Assembly: GCA_947471745.1 (NCBI GenBank)
Contig: CANJKZ010000723.1
Location: forward strand, 5,001,001-5,065,000
Source of the DNA: Closterium sp. Naga37s-1
Lineage: Eukaryota; Streptophyta; Zygnematophyceae; Desmidiales; Closteriaceae
Direction: 5' to 3'
DNA length: 64,000 nucleotides
The notes below the pieces were generated by a model. That model worked only from the letters and a program-made list of their open reading frames with translations, had not been told where the DNA came from and did not search any database. The translations under genes and the position numbers were made by a program. Shown here one piece after another: positions 1-11,150 of this stretch (its first letter is position 1; each line of letters begins with the position of its first letter).

Positions 1-640
1 ACTCTCAGACGAACTCCTCGACGGCGACATTCCCACTGCTCGCCGAGGTCGACGAGGCTGCCGATGCGGACGCCGAGGATGTCCATCCTTCTCCTCCTCC
101 TCCTGTCTTTGCTGCACCACCTCTTGTCGCCGACTTGCCTGAGCCGACACCTTTGTCGGCCACCGGCGATGAGGGGAGCCTGCGGACCTTGCTTGTGGCA
201 CCGACCAGTGGCATTGCCAACGGCAAACATGATGTCAAGCTTGTCGACGAGGGTGCAAAGACGCGGATGACTAGGGAGCAGCGGGCGGAAGAGATGTCGC
301 AGACAGGGGAGCCGTTGACGAAGGAAGCGGCTGCAGAGGATCCGCGAACAGGGGAGCAGCTCAACAATGGTTCGTTGAGCGACATTGTGGAGGTCATTGG
401 TGAACCCGACGACGATGAAGGGGAGCTGTCTGCAGGGGAGCAGTCCACGGACTGCGATGTGGTGGATGTCAAAGCAGACGAGCCTCCACTCGTGTCAACT
501 TTGGAAAGCCTCGCGGAGAAGCTCAACTACCATGCTTGCCTGCTGCCGACCTCCTATAGCACGTTGCTTGACGATGCACAAGACGACGTCGACCTGCCCG
601 AGCTCGACCCCGACGTGCACGCCGACCCAGAGCATTGCTG
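1..640 (+). CDS. Unidentified acidic polyprotein fragment (3' part cut by element A)
   Basis: One plus-strand frame is open from the left edge (codons begin at position 3) to about 640, where it runs into reverse-transcriptase sequence of element A read in antisense. The roughly 210 residues are rich in Asp, Glu, Pro, Ser and Thr, including a short run of acidic residues (EPDDDEGE), and end in a Pro/Asp/His/Trp-containing stretch (PDVHADPEHCWDF). There is no start codon in the window, no catalytic motif and no membrane segment. The style, an acidic linker ahead of a conserved His/Trp patch, would fit the interior of a retroelement polyprotein, but I do not recognise a family. The longer antisense frame over 5-526 is low-complexity Ser/Ala and looks like a shadow. 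Confidence 0.4.
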
Positions 641-641
641 G

Positions 642-3304
642 GACTTCACGTGGGCGAGTCCAGCAGTGTCAGCAGTGGCAAAGACCAAGTCGTCGACGTA
701 CACGAGGATGTAGAACGGCGGCAGAGAGGTGTCGGTGCGTAGAAACAGCGACGGGTCGGCAGTAGAAGGAGCAAACCCAAGAGCCGCAAGGGTAGTCCTC
801 AGTGTGTCGTGCCACTCACGGGGCGCCTGGCGGAGACTGTAGACTGGCCGCCGGAGGCTCCACTGGGTACCAGGAGGAAACGACCCAGTGAAGCCAGGTG
901 GGCGACGCAGCCAGATCTCCTCGTGCAGGCTGCCCTGCAAGAAAGCTGTGCTGAAGTCAAGAGAGTGAAGCTCGTAGTCGCGCTGAGCGGCTATGTGCAG
1001 CAGCACCCGAAGAGTGGTCATCTTCGGGGTGGGAGAGAAGGTCTGAAAGTAGTCAACTCCCTGCCGCTGACTGAAGCCTCGAGCCACGTAACGCGCCTTG
1101 AAGACAGGCGGAGAACCCGGCGGCCGCTTCACCCTGAAAATCCACATGCCACTGACGATGTTCGCCCAAGGTGGGGGAACCTCGTCGACGTAGGTGCCTG
1201 TGGACTTCCAGGAAGCCATCTCTGCGTCCATGGCTGACTGCCACTGTGAGGAGTAGGGACCCTCGATCGCCTCAGCGTACGATCGAGGAGTCGGGATGTC
1301 TGGTGCATCCGGGTCTCCCTCAGGGGCAATCAGCATAGACACGAGATGAGGCAAAGCAGCAGCAAAACACTGGAACTCCTCCTGCCTGTCCTCAAGGACG
1401 TCCGTGCTAAGAGCACACTCACCCCCGATGGACGGAGGACAGACAGACTCAGACTCAGCAACAAGACTAGCAGCATAGTCAAAACGACAGTGAGCAGCAA
1501 AGTCGACAAGCTCAGCAACTAAGGCAGACGCAGCAGTGGACTCAAAGGAAGGGTCAGTGACAACAATAGCCAGGAGACGCGTGACAGTAGGACTGGCAGC
1601 ACGGGTGCGGTCAGACTCCGGGTCAGCAAGAGCAGGAAGAGAGGACTCTGGAGGAGACGGCAAAGGGACACACTGCGGAGCAGTGGAAGGACGCAGTGCC
1701 ATCTGGTGCGTGCCCGGAACCGTAGGAGGACGCTGACGCGGAACACGACGACTAGTGCAAACAGCACGAACAGGCGACGCAGGACGAGACGCAGGCGCAC
1801 GACGCTCAGCAAGACCTCCAGTAGGACCAGTGTAGGGAGAAGGAGCAGGCAGCGGCGAGGCGGGCTGTAACTGTGACTGCGACAGGACAGGCTGTGGACA
1901 CTCTAAGGGAGGAGGACCAGTAGAAGGCGGGAGACCAAGAACCTGCTCAAGGAGCGGAACGAAGTACGGCCGCGGCCGCTCAGCGCCTCCAGAAACAGCA
2001 CGGACAGCACCAGCACCCCCAGCGGGAGCACCAGCGCCAGCAGCACCTCCAGCTCCAGCAGCGCCAACGCCAGCACCCTCAGAAGCACCAGCCCCAGCAG
2101 TACCTCCAGCACCAGCACCCCCAGCAGCTCCAGTACTCCCAGCAGCACCAGCAGCTCCAGTACCCCCAGCAGCACCAGTAGCACCTCCAGCAGGACCAAC
2201 TCCAGTAGCCCCAGTAGCACCCCCAGTCCCAGCAGCTCCAGTACCGCCAGTACGAGCACCTCCAGGACCAGAGGCTCCAGCACCTCTAGCGCCGACCACA
2301 GGGCCAGCAGCAACAGCAGTACCTACAGCTCCAGCAGCACGACTCCAGCGCCTGGCAAACCACTCACGCAGCTCCTGTGGAGAGGGTAGCTCCCGCCGAG
2401 ACGAAGTACCCGAAGGACCCCCAGGCCCAGCACCCCCAGGCTCCGCACCCCCAGGCTCAGCACCCCCAGGCTCCGCACCCCCAGGCTCCGCACCCCCAGG
2501 CTCAGCACCCCCAGGCTCAGCACCCCCAGACGCAGCAACCCCAGGCTCAGCACCCCCAGACCCCGTACCCGCAGGCGCAGCACCCCTAGCAGCACCAGAG
2601 TCAACAGCTACCTCGACAGGCTCGACTGCGTCTACCTGGGACACACCGGACGGGGCAGGACCCTGAGGGGGGAGAGGGTCTACCGGGGGGGGACCTGGCG
2701 CAAGGAAGAGCGGCGGCGGGGGGAGGGGCGCAGTGCGGTAGGGGAAGAGACGGTAGTAGGGAACCGACTCGTCAAAGGTGACGTCCTGGGAGGACAGAAC
2801 ACGGCGCGAGGTGGGGTGGTAAAACTGCCAACTAGGCGCGTCAGGGGGGAAGCCAAGGAAGACGCAGGGAACAGCACGGGGGGACAGCTTGTCCGCAGAC
2901 AAGTCGCGGACAAACGCCCGAGATCCCCAGACACGAAACGCAGACGCATCGCCAACCTTCCCCGTCCACCGCAAGGTGGGGGAGGTCTCCGCCAAGGAGA
3001 CTCGGGGCTGAAGGTTGATCTGATGCGCCGCGTACTGAACCGCGAACGGCCACAGAAAATGGGGAGCAGCCGCATGGATCATGGACGTACGAGCGACGTC
3101 CATGACCATGCCAATGCGGCGCTCAGCAATCCCATTTTGCTGTGGAGAGGCCGGAAGCGTGTACGTCTGACGGATGCCTTGTGCACGGCAGAAGGCTCCC
3201 AGAAGGCCAGAGGAAAACTCCCCGCCTCTGTCAGAGTGCAGACGCAGAACAGGAAAGTCCGAGCCGAAACTCCTCCTGAGCTGGATACGAGCTGCGCGGA
3301 TCTA
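642..3304 (-). pseudogene. Element A pol, part 2: integrase C-terminus, linker, truncated RT
   Basis: The frame resumes after a TAG at 3302-3304, where HJ has TGG (Trp) in the same context (LIAWIRAAR). Next come the integrase core end with the conserved NGIAERR and DVARTS motifs near 3060-3150 and the C-terminal FLGF and FYHPTSRRVLSSQDVTF motifs near 2750-2870. A long linker of GGAEP pentapeptides and collagen-like Gly-X-Y repeats follows (about 1950-2590), then RT from about 1330 down (WKSTGTY, FKARYVARGF, LDFSTAFLQGS, YVDDLVFA near 689-700). Soon after YVDD the sequence leaves the family. It cannot give functional RT or RNase H. Confidence 0.85.
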
Positions 3305-4420
3305 GTCGATCAACACCCGAGTGACGTCACCCTTGCTGCGCAAGGGGATCACCGTGGTGTAACGCGAGTAGTCGTCAACCACCAACAGGAAGTAGCGCTC
3401 GTGACCCTGGCCACGGACGCGGGCGGGGCCCCACACGTCCATGTGAAGAGTCTGCAGCGGAGCCTCCGTCGGAGGAAACTCATAGGAGTGAGGGGCAGCT
3501 CGCTGCCGCCCCTCGACGCAGGGAACGCAGGTGGGGGCAGGCCCCGGAGGAAGAGGAGGGAGGGACCGGGGGAGACCAGAGACAAGGTAACGGGAGGCCA
3601 TGCCGCGGAGACGAGGCAAGGAGGGGTGACCAAGGCGGTGGTGCCAGAGGAGAGTCTGGTGGGACAGGAGACGACACGAGCAGGGAGCAGACTCAGGACC
3701 AGACCTGGACGCTGCAGCAAACACCTGACCCGACGCAGCTACCTGACCAGACTCAGCAACCTGAGAAGACTCAGTGGTCAGTGTGTACAGGCTCGACCCC
3801 GGCTGACGGGTAAACGTGGCCAAGTGGCGGCCCGTCCGAGCACACGTACAGTGGGTCACTCGCTGACTCGCAGGAGTGAACTGGTCAACCCCCCCATCCT
3901 GTAGATCAGCTCCACTCACCAGGTTCGTGGAGAACGAGGGGAGGTAGAGACCTGACAGGGTACCAGAGGGGGCAGCCGGACACGGTAAGACAGTGGAGAA
4001 GTGGGCAAGGACAGGACCCCCAGAGGGGTCCGCCAGGGAGACCGCAACTGGCCGACTAAGCGGCATAAGCGTAGTGCGGTCTCGGAAGAAGGAGCGGGAA
4101 GCACCCGAGTCAAGGGTGAAGGTGTGTACGGCCTGAGCCGACGTGGTACCTGAGAGAGCAGACTCACCAGCACCTGGGGCAGCAGACGCACTAGCACCTA
4201 GAGCAGCAGCCTCACCAGCACCTAGAGCAGCAGCCTCAATGCCCGGGTCAGGCGGAACACACAGGTAACAGTCACCCTCATCACTAGTAGACACAACATA
4301 CATGGCAGCAAGAATAGCATCATAATCCAGATCAAAGATAGCAACCCCCGACCTAAGCAGCTCGCCCCAGCGGGGGATCTCCGTGGCGTCAGGGAACTGG
4401 AGACGCCAAGCGTCCGTCAG
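3302..4420 (-). pseudogene. Element A pol, part 1: protease, GAG-pre-integrase, integrase core
   Basis: The aspartic protease motif is TFTLDSGASRSFF near 4090-4125. It is followed by the GAG-pre-integrase motif (HQTLLWHHRLGHPS near 3625-3665), a CX2C (CVPCVEG) and the integrase start (MDVWGPARVRGQ near 3400-3450). In copia elements this part matures the polyprotein and integrates the cDNA in the nucleus. The frame ends at the TAG of 3302-3304. Because HJ reads Trp there, this is most simply one G-to-A change, and the downstream frame is otherwise continuous. Confidence 0.85.
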
Positions 4421-5631
4421 GCGACCGAAGCAGCGCTGGGTGGTGTGCGGGCCACCGCACGGCTCACCAGTGCGGTCGCCGGTACGCAGGACGTAGGCAC
4501 AAGGACCAGCACCCCCGCCCCGCTGACGCGCAGCGTACCACTCACGAAGCTGCTGGGGGGGCGGGGTCTCACGAGTGCGCTGCTGCTGCTGGCTCTGACT
4601 ACCACCGAAGCCGCCCCGCTGCGCAGAGCCACCCCGACCAGCTCCACCTCCACCGCCGCTACCTCCGCCACCGCCGCCACCGCCACCTCCTCCGCTCCCA
4701 CCGCCACCGCCGCCGCCGACTCGGCCTCCACCGCCGCCACCGAAGCCCCCACCCCCGCCACCACTCCCACCGCCACCCCCACTCCCTCCTCCGCCTCCAC
4801 CGCCGCCTCCACCACCCCCCGCCAGCCCCTCCAGCGCCATTTCCCCCCTTGCCCTTGCCGGTGCGGCGTCTCCCGCTAGGGGCAGACACAGCGCCGACCG
4901 ACTCGGTGCCAACAAAGTCGATGGCAGCAGCAGAGGCAACAGAAGGCAGAAGGGGGGAGGGGGAGCACCCCTCAAAGAAGGGGGCACGAGGGTCACCACG
5001 AGAGGCTCCTACAGCTACTATACTCTTCTCAGCTGCTAGGAGGCGCTCCTCAAGGAGGTCAACGGTGAGTGTGGTGGGGCAAACAGAGAGGAAGTGGTCC
5101 CTGACTGGACGAAGGGAGTCAGGGAGCCGGGTGACTATGTAGTAGAGGGTGATGTACATGAGGGGGGGGGTTCTTGGCGCAGAACTCAGCAGGAAGCGCA
5201 GCGCGGTAGCGGGTGTCACTAGTGCGAAGGTGCGTAATGAGGTCAGCGACTGTGGGAAAGGCGGCTAGGTCAGGGAACAGTTACGGCAGCATGAGGCGGC
5301 TAAGAGCAGCAGTGGCAGGGGAAGAGTAGCGTGCAATGACAGCGTCGTACAAGGTCTTAGCACTCTTGTACTGACTAAAGTGCGCGCGCTCAGTGGACGG
5401 CAAGTGACTGCGCACAGCAAGACGGGCAGCAGCATCGCGTGTGGCCCACTGTGAGCGAACAGTGCTGTCAGCATCGGCAGCAGGGGTAGGAGAGGCGCCA
5501 GACGTGAGATCGAACAGTGAGAGACCGTCTTTCCTATCGCACTGTAGGAAAAGCTGCAGATCATCGACCCAGACCTCAAAGTCAACAGCCCGACCCTCAG
5601 CATCAAAGACAAGGACGCTAGGGGTAGCCAT
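4420..5631 (-). pseudogene. Element A gag (capsid, Gly-rich region, modified zinc knuckle)
   Basis: I place the start at the ATG of 5629-5631, because HJ begins with the same MATPSVL sequence. Conserved capsid-like motifs follow (WVDDLQLFLQCD, AHFSQYKSAKTLYDAV), then a stop near 5279 where HJ reads LPYLFPDL, and a frameshift before the next block (MYITLYYIVTRLPD, LLEERLLAAEKS). A basic patch (SGRRRTGKGKGG) leads into an almost pure Gly/Ser tract at about 4660-4850. The zinc knuckle near 4425-4510 is unusual: C-x13-C-x3-H-x4-C in place of C-x2-C-x4-H-x4-C. Gag would form the particle that packages the RNA; this copy has at least two breaks. Confidence 0.78.
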
Positions 5632-6039
5632 GACAGCAGTGGCAGTAGTAGCAGCAGCGGCAGTAGGAGCAGTAGTGGCAGCAGTGACAGCGCAGTGCGG
5701 CGATACTCTTACCAGGGCAGAGAGCCGCAAGTGGTGGGGCAGGACCGAGGTGCACCGGCAGGGACTGGCCGAGGCGCGCAGATAGGGCCGAGGCGCACCG
5801 GTAGAGGCGGGCCGAGGCGCGCCGGCAGGGCCGAGGCGTACCGGCTGCTGCAGTCAGCGGCGGCGGCGGCTGCGTCCCCGATGGAGGTGGCGGCGGCTGC
5901 TGCTGGTAACGGCCGCGGCGGCTGCAGCGGCTGCTGCTGTAGGGACGACGGCGGCTGCCGCTGCAGGGACGGCGGCGGCTGCTGCTGCAGGGACGGCGGC
6001 GGCTGCTAATGCAGGGACGGCGGCGGCTGCTGCTGCAGG

Positions 6040-6430
6040 GGCGGCGACGACGGGCCGAGAAGGGCGGCGACAGGGGCCAGGAAGGGCGGCGCGAGGGGCC
6101 GCGGAGGGCGGCGACGGGCCGTGAAGAGGCCGCGAGGGGCCGCAAAGGGCGGCGCGAGGGGCCGTAAGGGGCCGACGAGGGCGGCGCGAGGGGCCGTAAG
6201 GGGGGCCGACGAGGGCGGCGCGAGGGGCCGTAAGGGGCCGACAGGGCGGCGCGAGGGGCCGTAAGGGGCCGACGAGGGCGGCGCGAGGGGCCGACGGGCA
6301 GCGCGAGGGGCCGTAAGGGGCCGTAAGGGCGGCGCGAGGGGCCGACGAGCGGCGCGAGGGGCCGTAAGGGGCTGTAAGGGCGGCGCGAGGGGCCGTAAGG
6401 GGCCGCTAAGGGCGATGCGAAGGGGCCGTG
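6040..6430. repeat. GC-rich tandem array in the leader of element A
   Basis: Between the gag start and the primer site lies an irregular tandem array of about 30-bp units built on ggggccgtaaggggccgac and gggcggcgcgag. It has no coding sense in either strand beyond low-complexity Arg/Pro/Ala. Arrays sit at the same leader position in B, HJ and I, but each has its own unit. Confidence 0.75.
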
Positions 6431-6553
6431 AGGGGCCGTTAGAGGGCGCGACGGTAGGGAGGGCACACGGGGCGCGACTCGGGCAGGAGCGAAGCGCGCT
6501 CCGGGCAGGAAAAAAAATCGTGGTGGGCCCTAGGAAGTGTTCCCACTAGGGAA

Positions 6554-6567
6554 CCTACTCTATACCA
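6554..6567 (-). other. Primer-binding site of element A
   Basis: On the minus strand the LTR end is followed at once by TGGTATAGAGTAGG, a decayed match to TGGTATCAGAGC, the complement of the initiator Met tRNA 3' end. This fixes the LTR boundary and the direction of the element. Confidence 0.7.
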
Positions 6568-6691
6568 TGTGAAGAAACGAGGAATGATTGACTAGTGGGA
6601 GGTTGGGTACAAGTACAAACCCTAGAAATATTGTACCCCATATGTGCTACCCCACTATAGCCTACACAGGCTAAGTCATATAAATCTGACA
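6568..6691 (-). repeat. 5' LTR of element A (124 bp)
   Basis: The LTR starts TGTGAAG and ends CTGACA on the plus strand, so it is TG...CA on both strands. It shares the block around GGGTACAAGTA and CTACCCCACTA with the LTRs at 7540, 20785, 46398 and 57726, which defines family 1. These LTRs are very short (124-134 bp). Confidence 0.82.
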
Positions 6692-7470
6692 TGCCACTCA
6701 TCGAATTCACGTACAAAAACTCGACGTCTGCCACCACCCAGCAGTGACCATTTTATCTCAACTTGAGACAGAACCCTATAGTACCCATGATGCCAAACCC
6801 CGGCAACCCTGTCCCACATGCGCAGTAGTTCGCCCAGTTTTTAAAGGCAGCCCAGACCCGAGCAACAGACGCAGTATAGAAGTCGAACATCATCATAAGT
6901 GCAACGCGGATTGCCAGCGACGTCCCATCACTTACCCTATCTGTAAGGATCGAAGGATCGAGTTCAGGTTTTAAATAATGAATCTTGAGTACATCAAAGT
7001 GGCTATACAAGCGCACGACACTCGGCACGTAACATGGGTGTTACTAGTAGGTACAAGGCCTCATGAACCGTCGAGAACGGGACCTTCCCGAATTCGGTAG
7101 GTGATATTGGGTGAAATCACGTGGAGCACATAGTCACGAGAAGATAACAGAAATGCCACAGGATTCGATGCACGCAACCTCAATTCGTGCTAAAACTATA
7201 ATTAACATTAGTAAGAAAATAATTATAAGAATACAAGCAAAAGAAAGCATAAGAAAATATTTAGACGTAAGTTGATGCAAGATGAAGCAAATCTGGGTAT
7301 GCATAACCGCTGTACTCTCAAACGTCCCCACCCCTCAAAGTTGGGTGGTGTGAGAAACACAATCCATTATCCATTCTTGCTTGACAATCGAAACCTCTGC
7401 ATGCCCATCACTCCAAAGTTAAGCTCATAATATTGCGGGCCATTTCGCATTAGCCACATGATCACCCCCG
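6692..7470 (+). pseudogene. Old Ty3/gypsy remnant (integrase C-terminal region)
   Basis: 6692-6975 matches the chromovirus interval near 45195-45430 (the shared stretch CCACTCATCGAATTC, then ACAGTACCCATGA-like and ATCATCAT blocks), and 7381-7470 matches 45465-45535 (ATTGCGGGCCATTTCGCAT). Both matches are in the same order and on the plus strand but are well diverged and full of stops. The 400 bp between them (6976-7379) has no counterpart in G1. It is AT-rich, with no reading frame or repeat I can name. Elements A and D both abut this remnant. Confidence 0.65.
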
Positions 7471-7539
7471 TAACCGAAAGGTTATCGTAAACATTCCCGA
7501 AGGCTCTCCACTCTCGCGTCACTTCATAACGAAGTAAAG
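7471..7539 (+). repeat. Left piece of the 5' LTR of element D
   Basis: These 69 bp match the start of D's 3' LTR (27114-27182), beginning TAACCGAAAGG. The match then jumps to 20919, on the far side of element B. The first 8 bp of the LTR are absent, so the left edge of D is damaged. Confidence 0.8.
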
Positions 7540-7673
7540 TGTTAGAATCTAGCAGCAGGAATGAGTGCACTATGGAAGAGTTGGGTACAAGTATGAAACC
7601 TTAAACGGGGCTGTACCCCATATTGGCTACCCCACTACAGCCTACACACATATAACATGCATATACTTTGACA
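7540..7673 (-). repeat. 3' LTR of element B (134 bp)
   Basis: Bounded on the left by TAAAG and on the right by CACCCCCATAGG, the complement of the polypurine tract CCTATGGGGGTG (7674-7685), which is the plus-strand primer position expected just inside a 3' LTR. Confidence 0.9.
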
Positions 7674-7899
7674 CACCCCCATAGGCAAAGTGGGGGAGAA
7701 CAAGGGGTCACAAGACCAGTCAAGAGAAGCAAAGCAAGCTCAAGGTGGATCACAACGTCACCACACACACTGAGCACAAGCAAAGGGCCACAAGGCCAGT
7801 TCACATGCAGAGGTATAGATGCAACAACGGCAGCACAGTGATCTCCACCTAGCAGAGCGAGCATGCAGGTATATATATAGATCACAGTACGGGCAAAGT

Positions 7900-8706
7900 C
7901 TACAGCAAGTGAGAAAACGTGGGCACAAGGCCTAACAAAGTACAAAAACGCTTATGATCACCAGACGGAAGTGCCTTGGTGAATATATCAGCAGTGTTGG
8001 CCCGAGTGGCCACGTGAGCAAGACGAAGCTGACCACGCTGCTGCAACTCTCGAGCCAGGAAGTAACGTAGAGCGATATGCTTCGTTCTGTGCTCCAGTCT
8101 GTGCTCCTGACACAAGGCAATGGCAGCCTTGTTGTGGACGTACAGCACTGGAGGAGAACGAGGCCGCTCTCCCAAGTCGGTCAGCAGGTAGGTGAGCCAG
8201 TGTAGCTCCTGTGCAGCCATGGCTGTGGCGTAGATCTCAGCCTCACAACTGGAGCCGAGAACTGAAGACGAGCGTATAGACCGCCAGGAAACTGAACCAG
8301 AGATAAGGCTGGAGGTGTAACCTTCTGACGACCGCTGCGTAGCTAGGTCGTCAACCCAAGAAGCGTCCGAGTGCCCAGTGAGGACAACTGGGCTCCGCCC
8401 TCCAAGCACGAGCCCCATGCCCGATGTACTGCACAAGTAGCGCAGTACCCTCTTAGCAGCATCCATGTGCACCTTTCGGTGCCTACCAAGAGCCACGTAG
8501 CGAGCCAGAAGGCCAAGAGGGTACGCAAGGACAGGTCGAGTGCAGGTCATCAGGTACATGAGGCAGCCCACTAGCTCTGGGTACGGGCCACTCGTCTCTA
8601 CGGACTCGTCCGAAGGTGGAGCTGAGAGCGAGTGGCGTGTAGCCAGAGGAGTGTGCTGTGGCGAGGACCAGGTGAAGCCGAAGCGCTTAAGGACCTGCTG
8701 CACCAT
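7900..8706 (-). pseudogene. Element B RNase H domain
   Basis: A copia RNase H follows RT after a single stop. Visible motifs are the first catalytic Asp (GHSDASW), the Glu (SSCEAEIY), and HRTKHIALRYFLARE with NTADIFTKAL near the end. Where H in this window reads YVDNKA, B reads YVHNKA, so a catalytic Asp has become His. With the missing gag and other breaks this marks B as dead. The frame ends shortly before the polypurine tract. Confidence 0.85.
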
Positions 8707-8712
8707 GTGTGA

Positions 8713-9798
8713 CTAGGTCAGTGTGATGGTGCGGCGTGCTCTGTCCCGGGTGATCTGCAAGCCAAGGTAGCTGCGCAGTTCACCCAGGTCTGTGCACGTG
8801 TGTCTCTTCTGCAGCTCCGACTTCACCAGGGCGAGAGCCTCAGTGTCAGCAGTGGCAAAGACCAAGTCGTCGACGTACACGAGGATGTAGAACGACGGCA
8901 ACGACGTGTCGGTGCGCAGAAACAGCGACGGGTCAGCAGTCGACGGAGCAAACCCAAGAGCCGCAAGTGTAGTCCTCAGTGTGTCGTGCCACTCACGTGG
9001 TGCCTGGCGGAGACCGTAGACTGGCCGCCGGAGGCTCCACTGGGTACCAGGAGGGAACGACTCAGTGAAGCCAGGTGGGCGGCGCAGCCAGATCTCCTCG
9101 TGCAGGCTGCCCTGTAAGAAAGCTGTGCTGAAGTCAAGAGAGTGAAGCTCATAGTCACGCTGAGCGGCAACGTGCAGCAGTACCCGAAGAGTGATCATCT
9201 TCGGGGTGGGGGAGAAGGTCTGAAAGAAGTCTACTCCCTCTCGCTGACTGAAACCTCGAGCAACGTAACGAGCCTTGAAGACTGGCGGAGAACCTGGCGG
9301 CCGCTTCACCCTGAAAATCCACATGCCACTGACAATGTTCGCCCCAGGAGGGGGAACCTTGTCAACGTAGGTGCCTGTGGACTTCCAGGATGCCATCTCT
9401 GCGTCCATGGCTGTCTGCCACTGAGAGGAGAACTCACCCGCGATCGCCTCAGCGTAAGAGCGTGGGGTCGGGATGTCTGGAGCATCCGGGTCTCCCTCAG
9501 GGGCAAGCAGCATGGACACGAGATGAGGCGCAGCGGCTGCAAGACACTCAAGGTCCTCCTGCCTGTCCTCAAGGACGTCCGTGCCAAGAGCACACTCACC
9601 CCCGACGGACGGAGGACAGACAGACTCAGACTCAGCAACAAGACTAGCGGCGTAGTCTAGACGAACGGCAGCAGCAAAGTCAACAAGCTCAGCGACTAAG
9701 GCAGACGCAGCAGCAGACTCAAACGACGGGTCAGTGACAATTGTGGCTAGCAGACGCGTGGCAGTAGGATCAGCAGCAGGGGTGCGGTCAGACTTAGG
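8713..9798 (-). pseudogene. Element B reverse transcriptase
   Basis: RT motifs in order: WKSTGTYVDKV, VSGMWIFRVKR, FKARYVARGFSQREG, LDFSTAFLQGS, PVYGLRQAPREWH, YVDDLVFATAD and CTDLGELRSYLGLQITRD. The frame closes with TAG at 8713-8715 in TITLT-stop-SHMV. Fragment H has CAG at that codon, so this is a CAG-to-TAG change. Another in-frame stop lies upstream near 9799. RT copies the element RNA in the particle; this copy is broken at both ends of the domain. Confidence 0.85.
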
Positions 9799-9875
9799 CT
9801 AAGGAACGGTAGGCAGAGAAGACGCAGGAAGGGACGGCAGGGGAACACGCTGCGGAGGATAGGAAGGACGACGGA

Positions 9876-11150
9876 CTACGAGGTCGGTGCCGGGGACAGC
9901 CGGCTGACGCGAACGAGGAACACGACGACCGGAACGACCAGAACTGACAGGCGAGACAGGACGCGACGCAGGCTCACGACTCTCAATAAGACCCCCTGTC
10001 TGCTCTGTGTAAGGAGAGGGAGCAGGCAGCGGTGAGCAAGGCTGTAACGGAAGACCAGTAGACGAAGGGAGACTAAGAACCTGGCGAAGCACAGAGTCAG
10101 ACGGTGGCTGGGACGACGGAGACGGTGGAGCAAAGAACAGGCGCGGCTGTGCAGTGCCACCAGCACCAGCAGCTCCAGCACCCCCAGCAGCTCCAGCACC
10201 TCCAGCAGCTCCAGAACCCTCAGCGCTAGCTCCTCCAGGACCAGCTCCACCAGCAGCAGCACCCCCAGAACCGGCACCTCCAGTCCCAGGGTCTCCAGCC
10301 TCAGTGTGTCCAGCAGCAGCACCCCCAGAGCCAGGGTCTCCAGCAGTAGCACCCTCAGGCTCAGCACCTCCAGCCCCAGCAGCTCCAGTACCTCCAGTAG
10401 GAGCACCTCAGGGACCAGCACCACTCCCAGCTCCAGTGACGTCAGCAGAAGTACCTTCAGCGGCAGAGCCCCGAGCTCCAGAAGCACGACCCTGACGGCG
10501 ACCGTATCAGCCGTGCAGCTGCTGTGAGGTGAGAGGCACACGCGGACGAAGGCGGCTACTCCAAGGAGACCGCGCAACAGCAGACTCAGAACCCTCAGCG
10601 CCAGCACCCGCAGCAGCTCCAGAACCTCCAGCGCCAGCACTCGCAGCAGCTCCAGAACCTCCAGCTCCAGCACCAGCAGCAGCTCTAGAACCTCCAGCTC
10701 CAGCTCCCTCAGCAGCTCCAGAACCTCCAGCAGAAACAAATCCAGTAGCAGAGTCACCAGCTCCAGTGCCTCCCACAGCAGGGCCCCTAGCTCCACCAGC
10801 GCGACCCTGACGGCCAACGTACCACTCACGCAGCTGCTGTGGGGAGAGAGGGAGTCGACGACGAGAATGCTGCGGCGAGGCACCAGCGGAGCGACTACGC
10901 AGACGGCCGCTCCAGGGAGACTGCTCACCAGACGCCTCAGCGCCCCCAGGTGCAGCACCCCCAGACTCAGTACACTCAGGCTCAGCACCCCCAGACTCCT
11001 CACGCCCAGGCTCAGCACCTCCAGTCTCCGCACCCCCAGGCTCCGCACCTCCAAGCTCCGCACCCCCAGGCTCAGCACCCCCAGGCACCGCACCCCCAGG
11101 CTCAGCACCCCCAGAAGCAGCACCCCGAGCAGGACCACCCTCAGCAGGAC
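9876..11150 (-). pseudogene. Element B integrase-RT linker (hypervariable repeats)
   Basis: The minus strand encodes runs of GGAEP/GGAES pentapeptides (10930-11130), two blocks ending in (S/T)PQQLREWY or similar near 10840 and 10520, and Gly-Ala-Gly-type repeats (10150-10780). The reading frame changes several times. In copia this position joins integrase to RT and has no enzymatic role. The copies in A, HJ, L and M differ in repeat number and order. F is inserted at the upstream edge of this tract. Confidence 0.7.

Larger units (their letters stand above)
641..6691 (-). mobile_element. Element A: Ty1/copia family 1, truncated at its 3' end
   Basis: Read on the minus strand from right to left: 5' LTR, primer site, GC-rich leader, gag, protease, integrase, a Gly/Ala/Pro-rich linker and the first part of reverse transcriptase. 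The copia order PR-IN-RT is clear. Homology to element B stops near 641, shortly after the YVDD motif, so the rest of RT, RNase H and the 3' LTR are missing. The 5' LTR abuts old gypsy sequence at 6692, so A landed in a gypsy remnant. No target duplication can be confirmed because one end is lost. Closest relatives in the window are HJ, then B. Confidence 0.88.

Noticed and set aside
5-526. Minus-strand Ser/Ala-rich frame at the left edge
   Set aside because: Low-complexity shadow of the plus-strand acidic frame; no motifs.
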